Positions 56,314 through 64,000 of a stretch of 64,000 nucleotides of DNA are shown here, piece after piece (positions within the stretch are counted from its first letter, which is position 1; the number at the start of each line of letters is the position of its first letter). The DNA lies in the NCBI RefSeq assembly GCF_011386835.1, contig NC_088796.1:70755468-70819467 (forward strand), written 5' to 3'. This DNA comes from Chrysemys picta bellii. Taxonomy: Eukaryota > Chordata > Testudines > Emydidae. The position numbers and the translations under genes were made by a program. The notes beneath the pieces were generated by a model that was given only the letters and a program-made list of their open reading frames with translations, did no database searches and was not told the DNA's origin.

Positions 56314-57690
56314 GTTTCATTGACAGTCTTCCTGTGATAATTACAAAACTAGTAGAGTAGTGTGTTATCTAGTAATCATTATTAGCTGAGCTCTGCTCAC
56401 TCTGAATTTAATAATCTGGTGCCCACTGTATCCCATTTATTTACAGATTTAAAAAGACAATATATTTACTTACCTACAGGAAAGAAAAATTGAGAGCTAT
56501 CCAGACATTATGGTGTCCCTTAATCCAGTCACACAAAGTTACTGCAGATGCTACCTTTTTGTTGTCTCTGGAGAGTCAGATCCATTATGTCAGTTTGGGT
56601 AATACCATTCTCTTTGGATGGGATACAACTTCCTCACATATTACCTTTTACTTTTGAAATTGCTGTAAAATATGGAAAATTTTAGTGCTATAGTGATTTT
56701 ACCAGGCCTCCCACTCACAGTATCCCTTGGGGAATACAGTCTTCCACTTTCTAACCATTACTGGAGAGAGCATGACCCAGCTACCACACACAAAGAGTTT
56801 TTCCATCATTCTTGTTTTATCAGCTGCAGAGTGAAAATTGCAGTGCAAAAAGCAGCTATTTCTTAAATATAAATATACACATACACACAAACATCATTAC
56901 ATAAAGTATACAAGTCAAAAAAAGGACATTAGGCAAGTGATTCCACTCTGTATGGAACATGAATGATTAGCCCATCACAACTTCAACATGCGTGAAATGA
57001 GGCTTTTTTGGTTTGTTCTCTCTAGTTAACTTCCTAAATGTCACTACTGACATTTCCTAAATATTTTATCATGGTAATTCTCACATAATTACTGCAATTA
57101 AGGCTGCACCCTTCACAGTCACAAGCACAAATAGATTACCCCTTTAATTTATTGTAAACTTTAGTTCATCCTGAACACTATGCAATATTATAAGGATAGA
57201 TTCCTGTTTTCATTTCACACAAAATATATAGGTATCCTAGTATTAGTGGTTTGTATTTCCCGGGACAGAATACTAGTACTCCGAAGGTTAACATGGAGTT
57301 TAGAAGTGGGAATTCAATACAATACTTGGATAAAGTTTCCAGACAGTTCCTTATTCAATAGCACTAATGCATTCTGATTTAAAGGCAGTGGTGAGAAAGG
57401 ATGGTCTGCTCTTCTTGATGGAAATGATTCCCATCAGTAATATTGAAGGTTACCCACTTGTGTCAAGAGAAGATTGTCCAGCTCAGCTGTAACAACTGAA
57501 AGTAACCCTGCCCTGAAAAACTGAAGTACTCAATTTGAAAAACATGAGTCAACTTCACTTCTCTGTCTCTTCAATTACACTATCTTGATTAGTCTAAAAC
57601 GGATAGTATATCTAGAGTAATGGGATTTCCAAACAGCACTTCAATCACAGTTACTCACCCCTTCGCCCATCTCCAAATACTAAATCCACT
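56314..57690. other. Unique DNA, nothing recognised
   Basis: AT-rich, no exon or repeat recognised. Confidence 0.4.
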
Positions 57691-59565
57691 TAAGATGTCA
57701 TGTCCTTGACCAGACCAATCTTCTTTGTAGTTTACATTTGATCCCTTTAATTATCCTACATTTCATGTCACCAAGCCACTCACTAATCTGTCAAAACCAG
57801 CAGCCCTAGTTGTCTGTCTTTTCATCCACCACTATCGTACATTCACAGTGATTCCACCTGACCCCACAGTACCTCAGAAACAGGCAAAATGACAAACAAG
57901 GCACCAGGAAACCCACACAGAGGCCTGTTAATCAGTTATGGACCTGTCTGAGGACAGCAGAGAAAGATGGTCGCAATTTTTAAGTTCCCTTTCTCTCACA
58001 ACCATCTCATCTCCCTCATCATCAGCTACTTACCTCTTGCCTCTACCCATAAAGTTGGCCATTCTGTGGACTACAATCCTTCACAACCATTACTTTTCTA
58101 CTGCTCTTCCCTACTCTCTCCACCCTCTCCTTAGCTGAGTTGTCAATTCCTCCCCCCACTTGCTCTTCCACCCTTTTTTTCCTCAGTTCAAAGTAGCCCC
58201 CAATTATTAGCTTCCAATCTCAAATATCACTGCACCAGTTCCCATTCTCTGGAGACAGTCCTGAGATTGTGCACACTTATTCAACTAAAATTTGGTCCTC
58301 TCCTCCACTTCTGCTAAATACCTTGCCAAACATCTCTACTTTCCCACCTAACTAGAATCCCATGTCCACAACACCCCATTTATTTACAACCTTCAATTCC
58401 CTCCAAAGCCCTTTCCATTTGCATCTTCCTCTCTTTGCACAATATCGTACCAGCTTCTTCAAAGAATAGAGCTATGATCTGCCATGATAGCCATCTTTCC
58501 CCACCCCAACACACTCTCCTTTTTCTCCCTGTCACTTATACTGGGGTTTCTTGCCTGATCTACCCCTCATCCCCATTCCATCCTGCTACCTGACCTCCCT
58601 TACTCTGACTCTCCCCTCCTCCCTCACCTCTGGCTCCTTTTCCTCACAAAACAAGCATGCTGTGGTCCACCCCCCAGTCTCAAAGAGACATCGCTCAACC
58701 CCATCCAATTGCCACCCATTTCCCTTCTTCCCTTCAGCTTCAAACTCATCAAGCAAGGAATCTGCAATCATTGCTTGAAGTTCCTCTCCTTTAAGTCCAC
58801 TTTAATGATTTCCATCATCTCCAGGATATTGAATCAACTTCTCCTCAACAATATTAATATCGCCTCCTTCACCCTTGTACTTAGGTGCTTAGTGATAGGC
58901 ATGGTATGTTAATCTGAATAGAACAGAACCCTCCTGGGACCTCCCCCCTGCTTTCAGGGCTGCTGATCCTGCTTGACATCTTGCCCTTCCATGGCTTTTA
59001 CAACACTGTCCTGTTCTGGGTCTCCTCCTCCTACTCTTGCCATTCCTCCAGTCTCTTTTGACACCATTTCCACTTTCCTTATGGATTTCTCAGGGTTCTG
59101 TCCTAGTCCTCTCCTCTCCCTCCCCTTCTCAGTGGACGATCTTATCTGCTTACACAGCTTCAACTACAATTTCTATGCTAGCAACTCACAAATTTATCTC
59201 TTTGACTCCTGAACAATCACTCCTCCATCCAATCAACATATTTCAGCCTCTCTCTGCAATATCACCTCTTACAGTCATTTGAAATTAGTGAAATGTTCGG
59301 AAGTGATCTTCTAATCTTCCTCCTGAAACCCTCTTCACTCTTCCATTCTCTTTCACTGGTGTACACACCACTAGTTATTCACCCAGACCTGTAATGGAAG
59401 GATAATTTTTTATTTCCACCCCATCTCCCTATACATTTACACAATTCCTACACATCTGAGATCTATTCTTTTTTTCCCTCTCTTTCTGGCGCCAATGAGC
59501 ATCCAGGACATTACTGTATCCCATTCTGATTAATGTAACCTCCTCTCTGGGCTCACTGATAGATC

Positions 59566-59745
59566 TACATTGGAATAAAAGACATGCCGCATGGCCTTAC
59601 CTGGCCCAGGTCAAGTGACTTGGGTTCTCAGGGCTTGGGCTGCAGAGCTAAAAATTGCTGTGTAGATGTTCAGGCTGGAGTCCAGGCTCTGGGTCCCTCT
59701 CCCCTTGCAGGGTCCTAGAGCTGACTGAGACCCACATAACCCCTC
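59566..59745. repeat. MITE nested in the LINE remnant
   Basis: Shares AGATCTACATTGGAATAAAAG, GCTAAAAATTGCTGTGTAGAT and the GGGTCCTAGAGCTGACTGAG series with the foldback at 44752. It interrupts the LINE between CTCTGGGCTCACTGA and CCCCTCCAGTCAATACAAAA. Confidence 0.6.
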
Positions 59746-60089
59746 CAGTCAATACAAAATGCAGATGATCTTCCTTGACCACTAATCTAACCACATTACC
59801 TTCCCCCCTTTTGAATTCCTCCACTGGCTCACCCTTCTCCAGTGCATCAAGTTCAAGCATATCGTCATCATCTTCAAGGTCCACTTAACTCTATCCCACA
59901 CTACTTATCTGACAGTTTCATGTTACATTCATCCCTTTCACGGCCCACTCTGCTGCACCAATGATGCCATCTTTGATATGTTTATCCACTTCTCCTACAA
60001 CCTTATCTGCACTTATTTTTATGATACTCCTTAAGCATGGAATGCCTTTCTTGAGCTTGACTGCAAAGATACTATCTTCTCTTTTTAAG

Positions 60090-60173
60090 GCCCCCCCCCA
60101 ACCATTTCTTCCACAAGGCCTACAAAGCCCGCTCCCCTCCCCCCCAACCATTTCTTCCACAAGGCCTACAAGA
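60090..60173 (+). repeat. Short tandem duplication
   Basis: CCCCCCAACCATTTCTTCCA followed by CAAGGCCTACAA occurs twice, with a period of about 48 bp (first copy ends 60125, second 60171). Confidence 0.9.
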
Positions 60174-60260
60174 ACCTTGGTGAATAAATCTACTGCTTAT
60201 TCATTTGTTTCACTTCTCTCATCCAAAAAAACTTTTAAAAATACTTGTTTTGCTCTATCA

Positions 60261-61540
60261 TGCTGTATAGTAGCCTCACAGAGTAACTGCTTAATATAAG
60301 TGCTGCTCCTCTACCCCTCCCTATTATCTGGTTCCCCCCTCCTATTGAGTTACGTCCAAGATAAGTTTCTAGGTTCCTGGGGCAAAGACCTTTTACCTGT
60401 ATCAGAAATCACCTAAGACACTTATGGGTGCTGTTAAAACACATACATTTTTTTCTTTCTCCCTTTCAATCAACACACACACACAGTTCATGTGAAAATC
60501 AGATTCAACTAATAAAAAGCACTTAACATCTCTTTAGAAATGCATGGAGCAGAGAGATTCAATGTCCTTTAAGATTATAGCTTCAAGTAGGCAGAGTAAA
60601 GTAATAGAAAATGCAAAGGATAGGAAATTGGAGCTGGGCTTTTAGCCTAAGGGCACAGCCCTCACTCTGGCACATTGGTAGGGTTCTTATTACATTATGA
60701 ACTCTACATAGAACAGAAATTGCCCTTTCTGAAATTTGAATAGTTTATTTTGCTTGCTTCCTACAAAGATGAAAAGTGGAGTTTACCAATACATTGCAAT
60801 ATGGTTGTTATCATAATCAGTCTCCCTGCTGTGGAAATCATAATGTGAATTTGTACTTTGAAATGAAGCAATTACACTGAAGTGTTTCTCCACAAAATGG
60901 AGAGGAAAAGAAAGAGGTGTGCAGAACCACTCATCTCCCCAGAGGACATTTATCCTGCTCTAACACCAAAACTGTTCTTAAAATCAGCAGTGTTGCCAAC
61001 CAGTCATTCATTAAGAACTACACATAATCAAAAATAAGTATGGGGTTGGCACGGGGCCTAGTGGAAGCATTCTGCAATCCTTGGAGTTGATCCCCCAGGG
61101 CTGATAGCATGAGGAGCAGAAGTCTCAGCCCCTGGACAGCAGAAGCCCTCTGGCCAATTTAGCTGTGGCACTGCTGTACTCCTATGGAAGCCCTGTTCAG
61201 TGCTCCTGGGCCAGGAGGATGATGGCAGGCACAAAACTGGGGACTTGAAGGGTCAGCAAGGGTGGCTGTTCCACTATGATGGAGCTATTGAAAGCACTGA
61301 AAAAGCATTCTAGGAGTCTAGCTTCCCATGAGAACATCGAGCTTTTCATTTTATTCCTGGAATACCCATGCCCAGGGCAGCCACAGCATGCGGCGTTATT
61401 AATTTATTTAAGTGCATTAGGGTTTACCTAGACTAAACATTAGCAACTGCAAAGGTGTTGGGGCAAGCAGTTTGTGCTCTGAGATCAAACAGAAGAATCT
61501 GGCTTTGTAAACAGGGGCTGCTTCAAATATCTAGGGGGCA
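60261..61540. other. Unique DNA, nothing recognised
   Basis: No exon, RNA gene or known repeat seen. Confidence 0.35.
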
Positions 61541-61544
61541 GTTA

Positions 61545-62751
61545 CTCCTGGTGGAATTCTGCACCACTGCGCATACACAGAATTAATGTCCTCCACAGAT
61601 TTCTTTGCTTCTCCACAGAAGAATGACTGACAGGGAAGCAAAGGCCAAACTACAAGAGCAGTCACACACACCTCCCCAGCAGCGTGGACATGTTGTTTTG
61701 GGCACCTGGAGCAGCTGGCTGAAAGGTAAATCATTGTGGTGGGGGAGGGATTTACTGGGGACACCCTGGACAGTGACTCCTACACCGGGCTCATCTGCTA
61801 GTCCCGGCTACGCAGGGGAGAACGGGACTTCCTCTTCCTCTGCAAGGAGCAGCTGGGGCCAGAAACCCCCAGAAACCTCCCCCAGCTGCAGGAAGCTCCA
61901 CAGTTCCCATGTCACCCCCCACTTCCTGCTCCCTCGTCCGCCCAAACCCCGTGCATCCAGAATCTCCTCACCAAGCCTCCCGCAGCCGAACCCTCATCCC
62001 ACCGAGTCTCACCACTGCACCTGGACCCGCCGAGCCCAACCCCTCCACACCCAGACTCCCTGCATCTGGACCCATGCTGAGCCCTTCCCACCTATGTCCA
62101 GACCTCCACTCCTGTACACAGACCATTCCCCGCTGAACCCCCCCCCACGCGAACCCCCACCCTGATGAATCCTACCCTCCCTGCACCCAGACCCTCCCGA
62201 TGAGCCCCCCAGCACCTGGACCCCCTTGCCAAGCCCCATTCCCCCACACTCAGACCTCCCCTGCTGAGCCTCAACCACCTTCACCTGAACCCCATGCAGA
62301 GACCTATTGTCCCTGCACCCAGAACCCACCCAACGAGCATCTGTGCATACTGATCCCCCCCTGCACCCGAACCCCCCACTGAGCTTGCCCCACCCAGAAC
62401 CCTCTCACCCCACAGCTGGATCCCCCCCCACACTTGGATCCTGGCCAGGCTGAGCCTGCCTGCCCACACTTGGTGCACCTGAGGGGCAGGACTCCGGATG
62501 TTTCTGAGGCAGGCCCAGCCCTTTCCTTCTGCTGTGTCAGGGTCGGGTGCAGCCTCACCACCGAGTCCTTGTCCCAGGGGGCCAAAAGGGGAGACAGCAG
62601 GGTCATCTCTTGCCTCCATGCAGCCAGTAGCCTGTGCTCCCCACTGCCATGCAGGAGCCTCCACATTTATTTATTGACAAATAAAATGTGCAGAATTTTA
62701 AAATATTGTGTGCAAAAAAATTAATTTTTTGGTGCAGAATTCCCTCAGGAG
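61545..62751. mobile_element. C-rich non-autonomous TIR transposon, probable TA duplication
   Basis: Ends are CTCCTGGTGGAATTCTGCAC and, reversed, CTCCTGAGGGAATTCTGCAC. TA flanks both (61543-61544, 62752-62753). The roughly 1.2-kb element has subterminal AT-rich parts (GTGCAGAATTTTAAAATATT near the right end) and a C-rich degenerate core that generates chance open frames on both strands. The TA duplication suggests Tc1/mariner, but the superfamily is not certain. Confidence 0.7.
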
Positions 62752-62759
62752 TAGAAAAT

Positions 62760-64000
62760 ATCAAACTGTGCTCATAGAAGCCCCTGCTGCTACAACTGTT
62801 CTGTAATCTTTTTTTGGCAGGCTGGAAATCAGCAGGTTAACACTGCTACAAGGGCCTTGACCTGGGCCTCAGGCTCAGCTTACCACCACCGTATTATGCA
62901 CAACATCAATACAAAATTCTATTTAACTGTCTGGGTTGGCTTAGTCTATGAAGCCAATTGCCCTTGATTTTAGTTGACTGGGGAAAAAAAAGCGGAGGGG
63001 TGGAAAAAAATAGATCTGAAAGTCTGGATATGAGCCAGCACTGTCCTAACTAGGACAAAAAGAAGGAGATGTGTGAAACACTGTTTCTAAACAGCGCAGG
63101 ACATGGGGGGGGGGGGGGGAGGGGGGGGGAACCCTTTTAAATTAATTAAATTAGAAGGCTTGAAACTGTTCCCCAAAACTTCACAATCTATTTTTATTTA
63201 CACACACGTTTGGGCACAGGACACATGGCTGTAGCACCTGGCCCCCTATACCATTTTCAATACATAATTGCCAGCATCTGCAAAGGATGGTCAAAACCCA
63301 CCATTTTGCTGCATGGAGGCTACATGACTTGCCTATAAGGGAAATCATCTCATTGCCACATAAAAGATCCAATTAAAAGCCTCTAGTAAGAGCATTTATT
63401 AAAAGGCTGCCTGAACAAATGTGCCTTGTTCTGTGCTCGAAGCTCGCCACTTGGGGCTCTGATCCACCACAGAGGGAGAGAGTGTGTTTTAAATATAACA
63501 TAAATACAGTATCAAAAATTGTAAAAGGGGGCTTTGATGTAGTAATCTACTATTGAAGCAAAAATGGCATCAATCTGCTACAGAAGCAAGCTTTCATAAA
63601 AGTTTAATATTTTCCTCTTGCTCATCTATATTTCTGTCATGATCCAATAAGTTCAAGAGACAGAAACACTACATTTCACATAACACAGATGAGTCCTGGC
63701 ACATCTAATCTACCATCTCCACTTTTAATTTATATGAGAAAAATGAATGACTGAGCAGTGCTAGAGGGATATAAAAGCCAGGGTCATATAAACACAATGC
63801 ATAATCCTATTACACCTGATGCCCAGCTCTGAACAAATAAACTCCATTACATATGCTGGCTTGGAATCAAAGACTGCAAAACCGAACAGCTTCCCCCATC
63901 CCCAAACAAACATGCAAACGTCTGTCAAACAAAACAACATTCAGCCGCTTTCAGACAAGCCAAGCTTGCTAAATCTATATTCCTATAATCAATTTCCATT
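62760..64000. other. Unique DNA with a G-run
   Basis: No exon or transposon recognised apart from the poly-G tract at 63105. Confidence 0.35.
63105..63129 (+). repeat. Poly-G tract
   Basis: Fifteen G, one A, then nine G. A strong candidate for G-quadruplex formation, and a place where length may be misassembled. Confidence 0.95.

Larger units (their letters stand above)
57700..60260 (+). pseudogene. Decayed non-LTR retrotransposon (L2-like LINE), reverse transcriptase remnants
   Basis: The plus strand is pyrimidine-rich and keeps reverse-transcriptase fragments in shifting frames. About 58709-58800 reads HPISLLPFSF-like then LLKFLSF-like, matching the RPISLLPFLSKLLE block. About 59070-59200 keeps a GSVLxPLL trace, the box around DDLICLHSFN and YASNSQIYLF, matching the YADDTQIYL active-site region with D-D changed to S-N. 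About 59805-59925 reads PFEFLHWLTLLQCIKFKHIV then HYLSDS-like, matching the C-terminal LHWLPV...FK...LS block. Order and spacing fit an L2-clade LINE; CR1/L3 cannot be excluded. Many frameshifts and stops, and a MITE is nested at 59566-59745. The part before 58550 is inferred from base composition only. Inactive. Confidence 0.6.

Noticed and set aside
61605..62165. 186-codon plus-strand frame
   Set aside because: Inside the C-rich core of the TIR element 61545-62751. Proline/serine-rich low complexity, no domain.
1..64000. CRISPR arrays, operons, phage or plasmid modules
   Set aside because: No regularly spaced direct repeats, no Shine-Dalgarno-led gene clusters and no prokaryotic genes. The repeats and splice sites are vertebrate.

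Overview
The window is vertebrate, almost certainly turtle, nuclear DNA. The base is AT-rich and non-coding, with no operons and no long host open frames. The repeat mix points to Testudines: tRNA-derived SINEs whose tail matches CR1 LINE ends, CR1 fragments, Penelope-like elements (PLEs), MIR-like SINEs, and many short inverted-repeat DNA transposons, mainly hAT-like with 8-bp target-site duplications (TSDs). The species call rests on recalled family knowledge, not a search.

The one host coding exon I can support lies on the minus strand at 51029-51085. It has an ATG, 19 codons and a consensus splice donor. Its peptide (MNSGVAMKYG...ELSE) matches my recollection of the N-terminus of the short isoform of MCC (mutated in colorectal cancers), a coiled-coil signalling and polarity protein. 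On that reading, 1-51028 is the first intron of this isoform, running right to left. 51086 to about 51800 is 5' UTR plus promoter. 51800-64000 is upstream DNA, which would be intron of the long isoform if turtles keep the mammalian gene structure. I saw no second MCC exon.

Layout: 1-9.3 kb holds a SINE, four hAT-like elements and palindromic MITEs. 9.9-11.6 kb is a nest of CR1, a decayed PLE, MIR and SINE. 12.7-13.0 kb is a Tigger/pogo-like MITE. 16.0-17.8 kb is a two-armed PLE insertion with a 353-codon open fragment carrying a GIY-YIG endonuclease. 19-24 kb holds a small MITE, a hAT-like element, an LTR-like block and a long-TIR hAT-like element. 26.6-33.3 kb holds MITEs, CR1 and two GC-rich elements. 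33.3-38.3 kb is strikingly repeat-poor. 39-45.4 kb holds a hAT-like MITE, SINE remnants, foldback MITEs and a Tigger-like element with a nested MITE and a strong internal hairpin. 51-51.8 kb is the MCC exon and promoter. 54-60 kb holds palindromes, a miniature two-armed PLE and a decayed L2-like LINE. 61.5-62.8 kb is a C-rich TIR element.

The most interesting points are these. (1) Two PLE insertions share the same unusual architecture: tails pointing outward, a 12-bp TSD, one full and one shortened tail. (2) A GC-rich module with CCAAT boxes and a splice-donor-like site recurs inside three DNA transposons. (3) The MCC first exon anchors the locus. All family names come from pattern recognition without database searches.
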